This document shows positions 17,350 through 26,053 of a stretch of 64,000 bases of DNA, piece by piece. Position numbers and translations under genes: made by a program. Under the pieces are notes generated by a model, which did no database searches, was not told where the DNA came from, and saw only the letters and a list, made by a program, of their open reading frames with translations. Every line of letters starts with the position of its first letter. Position 1 is the first letter of the stretch. This stretch comes from Rhizobiales bacterium 62-17 (GTDB taxonomy: Bacteria > Pseudomonadota > Alphaproteobacteria > Rhizobiales > Beijerinckiaceae), in the NCBI GenBank assembly GCA_001898965.1, contig MKVW01000001.1, positions 306,794 through 370,793 on the forward strand. Reading direction: 5' to 3'.

Positions 17350-17694
17350 ATGGCTGATGCACCTGAAACCGGGCTGAAAGCTCTGGCCATAGCTCGCATT
17401 TGGCGCGGTCGAACCTCGCGGGCCGTCGCCGATGAGTATGAACGTTACAACTATGAGGCCGGCATTCGGCCGCTGATCGAAAAGGCGGCCGCCGTACAGA
17501 CGTTTCGCCACGACGGCGAGACGGAGACCGAGTTCATGACGATCTCGTTCTGGGAGAGTCTGGAGATGATGAAGGCCTTCGCCGGGGATAATCCCACCGA
17601 TATTCATCACCTACCACGCGACAAGGACTATCTTGTCGAATTGCCGAAAGCGGTGGAAATCCTGGAATTGCGTTCGCGTAGCGGCATCATCTGA
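17350..17694 (+). CDS. Small dimeric alpha/beta-barrel (antibiotic biosynthesis monooxygenase-like) protein
   Basis: 114 residues with the ferredoxin-like pattern of ABM/EthD proteins: strand LAIARIWRGRT, helix ADEYERYNYEAGIRPLIEK, strand AVQTFRHDG, strand EFMTISFWES with the conserved aromatic, and a final helix plus strand. No catalytic assignment is possible, since many members are small enzymes or heme-binding proteins. It follows the GST gene by 26 bases on the same strand, so cotranscription is likely. Confidence 0.65.
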   Translation: MADAPETGLKALAIARIWRGRTSRAVADEYERYNYEAGIRPLIEKAAAVQTFRHDGETETEFMTISFWESLEMMKAFAGDNPTDIHHLPRDKDYLVELPKAVEILELRSRSGII

Positions 17695-17712
17695 CCACGC
17701 CGACCAACGTCC

Positions 17713-18216
17713 TTAGAGAGAACGCAGGCTGGCCGGCTCAGCCGGGGGGTAAGCGAAAGCACCTACCAGCTTCTCCATGAAGATGAGCGTGCGGCGGTTG
17801 TTCATGCGTTCGCGTTTCAACTCGCGATAACCGAGCTTCTGGCAGAGGCGCACGGCCTGTTCATTCTTCTCGCCCGCATAAAGCTCGAAGCGTTGTGCAT
17901 CGGTGAAACGTGCTTCGAATTGCTGAACCAGCGCACTGGCAATGCCGCGGCGCTGATAATTGGGATCGACGATGAGACGTTCGACGAAAACCGTCGATCC
18001 AACTTGGAAGCCCCGGACAGAGCCGACGATCTGCTGTTGCGGCGTTTGCATTTTAAGAAAAATGGTACGCTCGAAATCGGCGGCCAGGTTCTCCAGCGTC
18101 TGGGTCATCGGCGAAATGACCGGCCCATCGTAGAGCCGGGCCGTGCCCTGATAGGCGAGTTTCTGCAGGGCGAGGATGGCGGCCGCGTCCTCGACTTGGG
18201 CCAGTCTGATTTCCAT
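17713..18216 (-). CDS. GNAT-family N-acetyltransferase
   Basis: 167 residues. The acetyl-CoA binding motif A reads VERLIVDPNYQRRGIASALV (Q-x-x-G-x-G/A type: QRRGIA), preceded by the VGSVRGFQVGSTVFV strand and followed by ELYAGEKNEQAVRLCQKLGY, which is motif B. The acceptor substrate is unknown. It is monocistronic: convergent with the ABM-like gene and with a 348-bp gene-free stretch upstream. Confidence 0.85.
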   Translation of the reverse strand: MEIRLAQVEDAAAILALQKLAYQGTARLYDGPVISPMTQTLENLAADFERTIFLKMQTPQQQIVGSVRGFQVGSTVFVERLIVDPNYQRRGIASALVQQFEARFTDAQRFELYAGEKNEQAVRLCQKLGYRELKRERMNNRRTLIFMEKLVGAFAYPPAEPASLRSL

Positions 18217-18359
18217 GGCTTCCCTGCACCTTCTGACACATCAATCTGGCGGCGGTTGGCGTCGCGCGTTCGCGATATGCCAGAACCTCCCGAGCCCCTT
18301 CCACACGGTTCGTGCGGCGGAAGTGCGACCCCCATATGGAGATATTGATGCAGGTGTTC

Positions 18360-18378
18360 AAGACGGCAAAGCCGTCTT
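18360..18378. terminator. Perfect 8-bp hairpin AAGACGGC-AAA-GCCGTCTT
   Basis: A perfect inverted repeat with an AAA loop. It is followed on the plus strand by GTTGTTC, only weakly T-rich, and lies about 140 bp upstream of the GNAT gene. It could be a remnant terminator, a small-RNA end or an unrelated palindrome. Confidence 0.35.
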
Positions 18379-18519
18379 GTTGTTCAGAAGTTTAACGCAC
18401 CAGGATTGTGCAGTGCGATCTGAGAAGTCTTCTAAAATGGAATGATCAAACCAATGTCTGTCGCGACGAGATATAACAAGGCGATGGTCGCTTTGTCATT
18501 GAACCGTTACGAAAGGAAA

Positions 18520-18541
18520 GCCCGACGCTGAGACGTCGGGC
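18520..18541 (-). terminator. Rho-independent terminator after the PepSY gene
   Basis: An 8-bp GC-rich stem (GCCCGACG / CGTCGGGC) with a six-base loop, read on the minus strand, is followed by the T-rich TTTCCTTTCG. It lies just downstream of the stop codon of the minus-strand PepSY gene, which it would terminate. Confidence 0.65.
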
Positions 18542-18564
18542 ATCCGAAGATCGTCAATCGATTC

Positions 18565-18849
18565 TCATCGCGCCGGTGCGTGCCAGTCCCTTGGCTTGAC
18601 GACATCGCCGGAGCCCGGATCGAACGTAATCTCGATTTCGGCGCCGTTACGGTCGAAGCCTTCGATCTTCCAACAGCCCTTGCTGCGTTTGGCCTTGTTC
18701 ACCGCATAACCGAGCGTCTCGGCCTGCTGTGTCGCGGCCTCGAGCGTCGTCATCTTGCCGCTTGCGGCAGGCGCGCAAGATGGGCTGTCGGCAAGCGCTC
18801 CCTGGCTCGCGAGAACAACCGGCAAAATTATCAAGGCGATAGAGCGCAT
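18565..18849 (-). CDS. Exported PepSY-domain protein
   Basis: About 94 residues: signal peptide RSIALIILPVVLASQGALA, then a single PepSY domain with TTLEAATQQAETLGYAVNKA and CWKIEGFDRNGAEIEITFD; the tail VVKPRDW is typical of short periplasmic PepSY proteins. AAAGGAA lies correctly upstream of the ATG. Such proteins commonly sit beside OmpR-type two-component systems and may modulate them. Here a second PepSY gene and an OmpR/HK pair follow on the opposite strand. Confidence 0.82.
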   Translation of the reverse strand: MRSIALIILPVVLASQGALADSPSCAPAASGKMTTLEAATQQAETLGYAVNKAKRSKGCWKIEGFDRNGAEIEITFDPGSGDVVKPRDWHAPAR

Positions 18850-18983
18850 ATGAATATTCCTTTCGTGTTGCGGGAGGAATTTCGCACATCCCACCCACGG
18901 GAAGGCTGACAGCGACCGTCAGCAAACTGTCAGGCACGATATGGTTGATGGCGTCCAGTTGTTTTCGACCACGGAGTCATTTC

Positions 18984-19289
18984 ATGCAAGCGGCGATCGT
19001 CATCCTCTTCCTGGCCGCGCCCATTCTCGCCGGTCTGTCCCTCAGCCTGGAAGGTTTTGTTGCCTTCCTGTTGTTGGCGGCCCTGGTCGCCGGTCTTTCG
19101 ACCTCGCAGGACGAGGACGGCGAGGCGAGCGAAGAGAAGGGCAGGGCTGGCGCGTTTGGCGACCGCGCGCCGCCGGCTTATACGATTGAGGTCAAATCCC
19201 AGCGGATGAGCGTTCCTGTCGGGACGGCCATATCGTCGCAGTTTGCGGCCCATAAGCCGATCTTCCATGCGCCGGGAAAAAGCGCATGA
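18984..19289 (+). CDS. Small membrane protein of unknown function
   Basis: About 101 residues from the ATG that follows GGAG by seven bases. Two closely spaced hydrophobic stretches (AAIVILFLAAPILAGLSLSL and VAFLLLAALVAGL) are followed by an acidic linker (SQDEDGEASEEKG) and a polar tail. No family recognised. A start 13 codons upstream is possible but has no ribosome-binding site. It lies between two PepSY genes, upstream of the response regulator, so it may be part of the same sensory unit. Confidence 0.5.
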   Translation: MQAAIVILFLAAPILAGLSLSLEGFVAFLLLAALVAGLSTSQDEDGEASEEKGRAGAFGDRAPPAYTIEVKSQRMSVPVGTAISSQFAAHKPIFHAPGKSA

Positions 19290-19330
19290 TGGGATCATGA
19301 TGCAATTCTGGTTTCGAAGCGGGTCCCCTG

Positions 19331-19648
19331 ATGGGTCTTAAGTTTCTGACGGCAGGTCTGATTGTCGCAGCAAGTCTTTTCGCCGTGCAGCACGTGCAGG
19401 GCTCGGACTGCGACGGTGGGCAGAATTGCGCGCTCGATGCCCGCAAACAGGGCGAAATCCGCCCGCTTTCGGAAGTGCTGGCGGTGGCGCGGCAACGCTT
19501 GCCGGGCGAGGTGATCAAGATCGAGCTTGATCGGGAAGACGGCGTGTGGGTCTATGAGATCAAGATCCTGACCCCGAAGGGGCGCCGGCGCGAGATCGAG
19601 ATCAATGCGCAGACGCTCGAAGTTATCAAAAGCGACAAGAGCGACTGA
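19331..19648 (+). CDS. Exported PepSY-domain protein preceding a two-component system
   Basis: 105 residues: signal peptide KFLTAGLIVAASLFAVQHVQG, then a PepSY domain with RPLSEVLAVARQRLPGEVIKI, WVYEIKILTPKGRRREIEIN and the terminal ALEVIKSDKSD-like tail. The stop is two bases before the GTG of the response regulator, so it is cotranscribed. PepSY proteins in this position are thought to act as periplasmic accessory sensors; this role is inferred. Confidence 0.85.
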   Translation: MGLKFLTAGLIVAASLFAVQHVQGSDCDGGQNCALDARKQGEIRPLSEVLAVARQRLPGEVIKIELDREDGVWVYEIKILTPKGRRREIEINAQTLEVIKSDKSD

Positions 19649-19650
19649 TC

Positions 19651-20316
19651 GTGCGCATATTGGTGGTGGAAGACGAGCCGCGCATTGCCAAGGATATCGG
19701 CGACGGCCTGGCGGCTGCCGGATATGTCGCCGAAATCGCGCGCGACGGTGAGGACGCCTGGTTTCGTGGCGAAACCGAAAATTACGATGCGATCGTTCTC
19801 GATCTCGGCCTGCCGCGTCTCGATGGCCTGTCGGTCTTGAAGCGATTGCGGGCGGCGGCGGTGACGACACCGGTGCTGATCTTGACCGCGCGGGATGGCT
19901 GGCGCGAAAAGGTCGAAGGCATCGATGCCGGCGCCGACGATTATCTGACCAAACCCTTTCGCATCGAGGAATTGCTCGCGCGCCTGCGTGCCATCACGCG
20001 TCGCGCAGCCGGTCATGCCTCGTCGCTCGTCAGCATCGGCCCGCTTGAGATCGACACGCGCGCCCAAAGCGTCAGCGTCGACGGCAAGGCCGTGGCTTTG
20101 TCGGCGCTGGAATACCGATTGTTGTCCTATCTGGTTCTGCATCGCGGCCGCGCCGTGTCGCAGACCGAACTGCTCGATCACATTCATTCCGGCGACAGCG
20201 ACCGCGATACCAATGCGGTGGAAGCGCTCGTGGCGCGGCTGCGCCGCAAGCTCGGCGCGCCGGTCATCGAGACGCGGCGTGGCTACGGTTACTGCATCGC
20301 CCCGGATGGGCCATGA
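19651..20316 (+). CDS. OmpR/PhoP-family response regulator
   Basis: 221 residues. Receiver domain: acidic pocket VVEDEPRIAKD, phospho-acceptor Asp51 in AIVLDLGLPRLDGL, and the lysine in DYLTKPFR. The C-terminal winged-helix domain ends NAVEALVARLRRKLGAPVIETRRGYGYCI, the OmpR recognition helix and wing. The start is GTG. Its stop overlaps the kinase ATG. It probably regulates the neighbouring PepSY/membrane genes. Confidence 0.93.
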   Translation: MRILVVEDEPRIAKDIGDGLAAAGYVAEIARDGEDAWFRGETENYDAIVLDLGLPRLDGLSVLKRLRAAAVTTPVLILTARDGWREKVEGIDAGADDYLTKPFRIEELLARLRAITRRAAGHASSLVSIGPLEIDTRAQSVSVDGKAVALSALEYRLLSYLVLHRGRAVSQTELLDHIHSGDSDRDTNAVEALVARLRRKLGAPVIETRRGYGYCIAPDGP

Positions 20317-21674
20317 AGAGCCGTTCGCTTGTTGTCCGCCTGGCGGCTCTCGCGGCGGCTTTGATCGTTTTGGCGCTGACTTTGGCCGGGCTGGGACTTG
20401 CAACGATTTTCGATCGCGAACTCGATCGGCGGGCTGAAAGCGAACTGTCGCAGATCGTCAGGATTCTGGCAGGGCAAATTACGCTCGATCAAAACGGTGC
20501 GCCGATCGGCAATCTGGCTTTGCCCGATCCGCGTTTCTCGGAGCCCTATAGCGGTCTTTATTGGCAAGTGGCGCCCGCGACGGGGAGCCATCTACGCTCC
20601 CGCTCGTTGTGGGATTTCGAATTGCCGGTGCTCCCGGACGCATCGCCGGGCGAAAGGCGGACTATCGATCTCACCGGGCCGAATGGCAGCCGGTTGATTG
20701 CCGTCACGCAGACGATCGCCGTGTCGAAAGGCGATCGAGACGGCGAAGCTGAAACCCCGGTGCAAGTCACGGCGGCGCTCGATCGGAGCGACCTGGCCTC
20801 GGCGCAGCGGTCATTCCGCAATCTACTCGTGCCATCGCTGGTGGCTTTGGGCATCTGCTTATCCGGGGCCATGTGGTTGTTTCTGCGCTTGGCGCTGCGT
20901 CCGCTGCAAGGGCTGGCGAGGGGATTGCGGCAGATCCATCTTGGCAAAGCGCGCGCCCTGCCAGGCGCCTTTCCCAGCGAAGTGCAGCCGGTGGTGGATG
21001 ATCTCAATCGCCTGATCGCCTTCCAGGATGCGGCGGCGGAAAAGGCCCGCGCGCGGGCCAGCGATCTCGCCCATGGTTTGAAGACGCCGCTCGCCGTTCT
21101 CGATGCGTTGTCGCGTCAGGCGCATGGCGAAGGCCGCACCGAACTGTCGGGAGCCATCAACGAACAAACGAGTTTGATGCAGAAGCAGGTCAATCGCGCC
21201 CTGGCTCGCGCCCGCGCCGGCTTTGTGACTGCTTTGGGCCGCGCGACCGTGCCGGCGGCACCCTTGGTTGAAAAGCTGGCCGGCGCTTTGCGTCGCCTGC
21301 CGTCCGAACGGCCGCTGGACTGGGATGTGACGGTGGCATCGGGCGCGGTGTTCGCCGGCGATGAAGCGGACTTCATGGAAATGCTCGGCAATGTGCTGGA
21401 CAATGCCCGCAAATGGGCGCGTGGGCGCATTCGCTTTACGGCTACGATGATCGGCGGCGCTACCGTCTTCACGGTGGAGGACGATGGTCCGGGGCTTGAG
21501 GCCGAACACGCGGCGCAGATTGAGCGCGGTCGCCGCTGGGACGAGACGACACCGGGAACGGGCTTCGGTCTCGCCATCACGCGCGATCTGGTCGAATCCT
21601 ACGGTGGTACGCTGATGCTTGACCGTTCGCCGCTCGGCGGACTGCGGGTGACTCTATCGATCCCCGCGCGATGA
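20313..21674 (+). CDS. Membrane sensor histidine kinase (PhoQ/CpxA-like)
   Basis: 453 residues. TM1 spans about 10-32, a periplasmic domain of about 130 residues follows, and TM2 spans about 172-192, then a HAMP-like segment. The H-box is ASDLAHGLKTPLAVLDAL with His254. The ATPase domain has the N-box LGNVLDNARKWA, G1 VEDDGPGLE and G2 PGTGFGLAIT. It overlaps the response regulator by four bases, so the pair is coexpressed. The periplasmic sensor has no recognisable ligand fold; the adjacent PepSY proteins are candidates to supply the signal. Its last 21 bases overlap the convergent hydrolase gene. Confidence 0.92.
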   Translation: MKSRSLVVRLAALAAALIVLALTLAGLGLATIFDRELDRRAESELSQIVRILAGQITLDQNGAPIGNLALPDPRFSEPYSGLYWQVAPATGSHLRSRSLWDFELPVLPDASPGERRTIDLTGPNGSRLIAVTQTIAVSKGDRDGEAETPVQVTAALDRSDLASAQRSFRNLLVPSLVALGICLSGAMWLFLRLALRPLQGLARGLRQIHLGKARALPGAFPSEVQPVVDDLNRLIAFQDAAAEKARARASDLAHGLKTPLAVLDALSRQAHGEGRTELSGAINEQTSLMQKQVNRALARARAGFVTALGRATVPAAPLVEKLAGALRRLPSERPLDWDVTVASGAVFAGDEADFMEMLGNVLDNARKWARGRIRFTATMIGGATVFTVEDDGPGLEAEHAAQIERGRRWDETTPGTGFGLAITRDLVESYGGTLMLDRSPLGGLRVTLSIPAR

Positions 21675-22688
21675 CGTGCTGAGCGTCTGCCGTCGAAATT
21701 CCGGAATTTGCGAAAGCAGCACTTTCAGAGGATCGGCGGTCCACGCCTTGGTCATGAAGTCGCGATGATCCACATTGCCCGCGTCGATGAACCAGAGACT
21801 GTTGGGCGACAAAACCGACGGGCGGCCATCGCGACCTGTGAGACCGTGGGCGACGAGCTCTTTCTTGAAGGCGGCATTATCAGCGCGCGCGGCCGCTCCA
21901 TAAGCGCTGAGCAGGAAAGCGTCGTTGCGTTTGGTCGCCAGCCAGTTGACGAAACGGGCGCGCTCGTCGAGCCAGGCATCGAGCAAAATGACGCCCTGGA
22001 TACGGGCAGTCGCCCCGCCAAGCTGCAGGGCATAGGCGGCTGCTTCCGCGCCACTACCATAAGCGACGAGGATGATCGGCATCGAGCGGAACACGGCGCC
22101 GCCTGCTTTCGACAATTCACCGAGCCGCGAGGCGGCCTCGTTGAGAAAATCGTTGAAAAAGCCCGGCTCCCAGAAGCGTCCGGCCGCGCTATCGATCGCA
22201 TCGAAGGCCAGTTGCGGCGCGACGAGCGCACCGTTTAAACCGGAAGCGTCGAATTGCGCGGGGAGATGCTGGCGATTGCGGAGATCGCGCGTGAGCTGGC
22301 TGCGTTGGCCGTGCAGAAAGACGACGAGGGCGGCAGGTCGATGGGCATCGAAACCGGCGCCGAGATGCAGCAACACGCGTTTGTCGGTATAAGCACTGTC
22401 GGGTGTGAAGCCGCCACGCGGCGCGAGGCGGCCACGTCGCCCATCCTTCGTTGCGTCGAGGAACGGTGTCTCACGCCCGGGCGCGCGACCGTTGTAGGGA
22501 AAAGGCGAGGCGAGGAATTCGACGATTTGCGTCACGCCGGTTAGCGCGCGTCCCTTACCGTCAGGCTTTTGCGGCTGTCTCGCTTCGCTCGTACGACGGC
22601 TCTGTGCTAACGCCGATGAGGCATGGCTAGCGAAAAGCCACGGCGCGGCAGTCAGTAGCAACGTCAGATCGCGTCGCGACGGATTCAT
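21654..22688 (-). CDS. Exported alpha/beta-hydrolase-like protein
   Basis: 344 residues with an export signal (RRDLTLLLTAAPWLFASHASSALA). The mature part has a first strand and oxyanion loop LVVFLHGQRSQL, and an elbow-like IILVAYGSGAEAAAYAL in which the nucleophile position is Ser in the sequence Y-G-S-G-A. The end of the domain has FIDAGNVDHRDF, which could carry the acid/histidine. A periplasmic esterase or lipase-like role is likely; substrate unknown. Convergent overlap with the sensor kinase. Confidence 0.6.
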   Translation of the reverse strand: MNPSRRDLTLLLTAAPWLFASHASSALAQSRRTSEARQPQKPDGKGRALTGVTQIVEFLASPFPYNGRAPGRETPFLDATKDGRRGRLAPRGGFTPDSAYTDKRVLLHLGAGFDAHRPAALVVFLHGQRSQLTRDLRNRQHLPAQFDASGLNGALVAPQLAFDAIDSAAGRFWEPGFFNDFLNEAASRLGELSKAGGAVFRSMPIILVAYGSGAEAAAYALQLGGATARIQGVILLDAWLDERARFVNWLATKRNDAFLLSAYGAAARADNAAFKKELVAHGLTGRDGRPSVLSPNSLWFIDAGNVDHRDFMTKAWTADPLKVLLSQIPEFRRQTLSTSSRGDR

Positions 22689-22829
22689 CCCATCAACCCT
22701 TACGTTTCCCTCGCGCGTTCAGCGCAGCGAACAAGATCAGAAGGGTTATAAGATAGGGAAGCCGATCATGGAACGGGATACCCGTCGCGATAAAATTCTT
22801 GCGACTTATATGATGTGATGCTGCGAAGC

Positions 22830-24419
22830 TTATGGCGCCGCCATCATTGCGCGTGCCGCGTCGCGAAACCGCCGACGTGATTCATCGCGCGCATAAAACA
22901 TGTGGCCGCCCGGATAGACCTCGAAGCGTAGCCGTTCGGACGGGCCAATCTGCGCCATCTGGTCGAGTACCATCTGCGTTTCGAAATAAGGCGTCACGAG
23001 ATCCGTCAGGCCGTGAGCGATGAGCACGCGCAGGCGCGGATCAAGTGCCAGGGATTGCGACAGATCGTTCACCGCCTCTTGTTGCCTGTTGCCCCAATTC
23101 CACGACCGTGAAGCTTGATCGTTGATGAAGAAATAGCGGCCGTTCTCGACGTTCCAGCCCAGGCGATTGTGGAACATGTCCACCATGGCCTGGGTGATCG
23201 GCGCATGCAGGCCAAGCCGCATCTGATCGTCGGCTTCGGGACGGGGCGAACCCGGGAAGGGATCGAGCCCAAGCACCGCGCCATCGTAAAGCGATGCGAT
23301 CTTGCCATTGGCACGCGCCGTTTCGGCGGCGAATGTCGAGGTGGTGATGCGGCCATTGCGCCGTGCCACCAAATCGACGTCAAGGCCGGTGAACTCCGAG
23401 ACATTGCGGGTCAATCGCGCCAGCGCATCGGCATCCTTCAAGCCGCGCATCAGATCGGTGACGAAAGATCCGCGCGCATAATCCTCGACCGCCTTGAGGC
23501 TGCTGCGTTCGATCGTGCCTTTGCGCTCAAGTGCCGTTGCCGCCATCGACGGCAGGCCGGCGGCCAGGCTCAGAGGACTGTTGCGCGCATTGAAGCGGCG
23601 GAAGTCGAGCACGGGCGAGATCAGCACGAGCCCGTTGACGCTGACGCCCTGATCGGTGGTGAGCTGATGGGCGATCTTGGGCGCACGAAAGCCGCCATAG
23701 CTTTCGCCCGCGATATATTTGGGCGAGAAGCTGCGGCCGTTGGCCTCGGTCCAGCGCCGGATGGTGGTGGCGAGCGAAGAGATGTCACCATCGACACTCC
23801 AGAGGCGCCGGCGCACATCCTCGCCGCCGATGACGCGGCTATAACCAGTGCCGGCGGGGTCTATGAAAACGAGATCGGTGAATTCAAGCCAACTCTCATT
23901 GTTGTCGAGCGGCGCCGGATCGGCGGTCGGAAAGGCGGCGTCCGCATCCATACGCAATCGCCAGGGGCCGAGTGCGCCGAGATTGAGCCAACCCGAGGCA
24001 TAGCCGGGGCCGCCGTTGAAGGCGAAGGTGACGGGCCGCGTGCGCTTGTCGGCGCCGGCGAGCTGAAAGGCGATATAGCTGATGTCGGCGATCGGACGGC
24101 CGCTTTCGAGATCGTTGAGACGGATCGTTCCGGCCGTGGCGGTGAATTCGGTGGTCTTGCCGTTGATGTCGACGCGATGCGTCGTCGTGCGGTCGGCGGG
24201 GAGCGGGCGGACCTCGGAGCGCACCTCATTCGCTGGCTGAGCCTGTTCCGCCGGCCGCCCGCCGCGATTGCCGGCTGGCCTTTCGCGCACGTTGCTCTCG
24301 GCCGGCTGCGCATGAACCGCTGGTGTCGCAAGCAGGCTGGTGGCGACTGTCGCGAATAGAGCGAAGACAATGGAGGCGCGGTGGGGGGGATTCTGCCGAA
24401 GTGATTTCTGCAAGGTCAT
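22830..24419 (-). CDS. Exported S10-family serine carboxypeptidase
   Basis: 529 residues with a long N-terminal signal region (SIVFALFATVATSLLATPAVHA) and a Pro/Ala/Glu-rich linker. The S10 hallmarks are FAFNGGPGYASGW (oxyanion, 133-145), DLVFIDPAGTGYSRV (182-196) and the nucleophile elbow IAGESYGGFRAPKIA with Ser240. Near the C-terminus LIAHGLTDLVTPYF holds the aspartate and YPGGHMFYAR the histidine, so the triad is complete. It removes C-terminal residues from peptides in the periplasm or outside the cell. It stands alone. Confidence 0.92.
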   Translation of the reverse strand: MTLQKSLRQNPPHRASIVFALFATVATSLLATPAVHAQPAESNVRERPAGNRGGRPAEQAQPANEVRSEVRPLPADRTTTHRVDINGKTTEFTATAGTIRLNDLESGRPIADISYIAFQLAGADKRTRPVTFAFNGGPGYASGWLNLGALGPWRLRMDADAAFPTADPAPLDNNESWLEFTDLVFIDPAGTGYSRVIGGEDVRRRLWSVDGDISSLATTIRRWTEANGRSFSPKYIAGESYGGFRAPKIAHQLTTDQGVSVNGLVLISPVLDFRRFNARNSPLSLAAGLPSMAATALERKGTIERSSLKAVEDYARGSFVTDLMRGLKDADALARLTRNVSEFTGLDVDLVARRNGRITTSTFAAETARANGKIASLYDGAVLGLDPFPGSPRPEADDQMRLGLHAPITQAMVDMFHNRLGWNVENGRYFFINDQASRSWNWGNRQQEAVNDLSQSLALDPRLRVLIAHGLTDLVTPYFETQMVLDQMAQIGPSERLRFEVYPGGHMFYARDESRRRFRDAARAMMAAP

Positions 24420-24525
24420 GTTCCTGCCGTTTCCCGGAGAGCATCATCGCATCATAGGCGGCGATCCTGCGCAATTTCTGTGCGCTGATTATGGCGGTCA
24501 AAATCGCGTGTTCAGGACGATAGGG

Positions 24526-25146
24526 TTAAGCCGGCGCGGAATTCTGGTCCTCGGCCGTCGCAGCCTGGGCCACGGCAACGGCGAAGTTTTGCGCCGCGCG
24601 TGTCGCGGCCTCCCCAATGGCGATCAAGGGCGGTGTCTCCTCATTGGCGGGAACTTTCCGCGCGGCGAGATTGGCATCGCGCAGGCTTTGCCAATGGGAA
24701 GTGGCGAGCGCCCGCATCTCCTCAGCTGATCGCCCCGACGTGGTCTGGATTTCGACTGTCAGCAGATCGAAGCGATCCTTGCCGTGCAGATAGCTCCAGC
24801 CCATCAATTGGCTGTCCGGCAAAGCGGTGACGAGAACGCGCAGCAACTCCTCCAAGGCGACACGTTCGGCCGCGCCCAGAAGCGGTTCGCTATGCGCCAG
24901 CGATATGCTGATGGTCTGGACATGCGGCCCGTCGGCCTGACGCCGGAAACCAGGCGGCCCCGCATGTTCGAGCAACACCTGATTGCAGAGGAAGACGCAG
25001 CGGTTGCAGATGGCGGTTGCGCCAGGGCCGGCAATGATCTGTTCGACATGAAAACGATTCTGTCCGCAGAACGAGCAGACGGCCGCGTTATTGCCTTGTC
25101 CCGTCAGCAGCGACCAGGCGCCGCTCAATCGCGTCTTGAAGTCCAT
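24526..25146 (-). CDS. ClpX-type C4 zinc-finger protein, truncated-ClpX-like
   Basis: About 206 residues. The N-terminal zinc-binding domain has CSFC at 24-27 and CNRC at 47-50 with the QNRFHVEQIIAGPGATAICN spacing of the ClpX N-domain. The rest has no AAA+ ATPase domain, ending in an Ala-rich helix (AVAVAQAATAEDQNSAPA). ClpX zinc domains dimerise and bind adaptors and substrates, so this free-standing version could act as a ClpX adaptor or decoy, but there is no experimental basis here. The ATG after GGAGATGGA was preferred over a 29-codon upstream extension. Confidence 0.75.
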   Translation of the reverse strand: MDFKTRLSGAWSLLTGQGNNAAVCSFCGQNRFHVEQIIAGPGATAICNRCVFLCNQVLLEHAGPPGFRRQADGPHVQTISISLAHSEPLLGAAERVALEELLRVLVTALPDSQLMGWSYLHGKDRFDLLTVEIQTTSGRSAEEMRALATSHWQSLRDANLAARKVPANEETPPLIAIGEAATRAAQNFAVAVAQAATAEDQNSAPA

Positions 25147-25174
25147 TCCATCTCCGTTTTGGTCAAAGATCGCT

Positions 25175-25918
25175 TCACGGCTTCTTCTTATAGAGCCCCG
25201 TGAACATGACGCCGTTGCCGCCGCAGCGATCATTGTCGTCGACGATGAGAAAGTCTCCCATCAGGCGCAACCGGGCGCGGCATGTATCCATCGCGGCTCC
25301 AGCGTCCGGCTTTTCGGTCGGGGCTTTGTCGCCGTTGTAGTGGTCGTCGACATAGCCAGCGGTTCTATCGTTGCCATTCGGTGAAAGAAAGGCCGGTCCA
25401 TTGAGCGTGCCGCTGTTATATGAAGGCGGTCCGCGATTGATGTCTCCGGAGATAACCACATAGTCGTCCGATCCCGGCTTGATCTCGATCAATCCCGTGT
25501 AGCCGTTGCTCCACGCGCCATAACCGGCTCGGCTGTTGAGCTTGTCCTCGGGGAAGGAGGGAAGACCGAGGCTGCCGAGATCGACAAAGCCGCTGCTGAG
25601 TTTGCCGGCTTTGGAGAAATAATGGACACAGGCGATTCTCTTGTCACTGACGCTGGTGACGAGAAGCTTATCGCCGCCGACGACGAAAGCCGGCAACTGA
25701 CAGCTTTCGTCGAGTGAGGGACAGCCTGGCTTGTTGATGCCGTCGATGAAGTGGAGGCGTTTCACGTCATCTTTGACCGTGCGCAGCGCAAAGGTTGACG
25801 TCGGCTGGCGCGAAGCAAACGAGGCGGAGCAATAGCTCGTCTCCTGAGCCTGCGTGCTGGCACTTCCTATGAAGGCAAGGCTCAACGAGGCGATGAAAAT
25901 CTTGCGCTGGTGGGTCAT
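25175..25918 (-). CDS. Exported protein of unknown function
   Basis: 247 residues with a signal peptide (RKIFIASLSLAFIGSASTQA) and six cysteines in the mature part (positions near CSAS, PGCPS, DESCQ, IACVHYF, MDTCRARL, DNDRCGGN), consistent with periplasmic disulfides. The C-terminal RARLRLMGDFLIVDDNDRCGG is the last conserved-looking element. No family recognised. It stops 29 bases upstream of the zinc-finger gene, which it may cotranscribe. Confidence 0.65.
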   Translation of the reverse strand: MTHQRKIFIASLSLAFIGSASTQAQETSYCSASFASRQPTSTFALRTVKDDVKRLHFIDGINKPGCPSLDESCQLPAFVVGGDKLLVTSVSDKRIACVHYFSKAGKLSSGFVDLGSLGLPSFPEDKLNSRAGYGAWSNGYTGLIEIKPGSDDYVVISGDINRGPPSYNSGTLNGPAFLSPNGNDRTAGYVDDHYNGDKAPTEKPDAGAAMDTCRARLRLMGDFLIVDDNDRCGGNGVMFTGLYKKKP

Positions 25919-26053
25919 CTGGCATTCTCGATCCGCAGGCTTTACCGAATTTCACAATGAATCTTGTCGCATCGTCAATCAATGCCTTTGGCTCACGTTG
26001 CGTATAGAATACGCTTCGATCCACGACGGTTCCATGTTCGGAGAATGAGTCCC

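Larger units (their letters stand above)
18217..18564. other. 348-bp gene-free stretch with two hairpins
   Basis: No reading frame here is credible. The stretch holds a perfect 8-bp hairpin (18360-18378) and, at its right end, a terminator-like hairpin for the PepSY gene (18520-18541); both are listed separately. The remaining bases show no strong promoter or repeat that I can support. Confidence 0.6.

Noticed and set aside
23115..24359. 414-residue plus-strand frame
   Set aside because: Antisense to the S10 carboxypeptidase, which has an intact triad.
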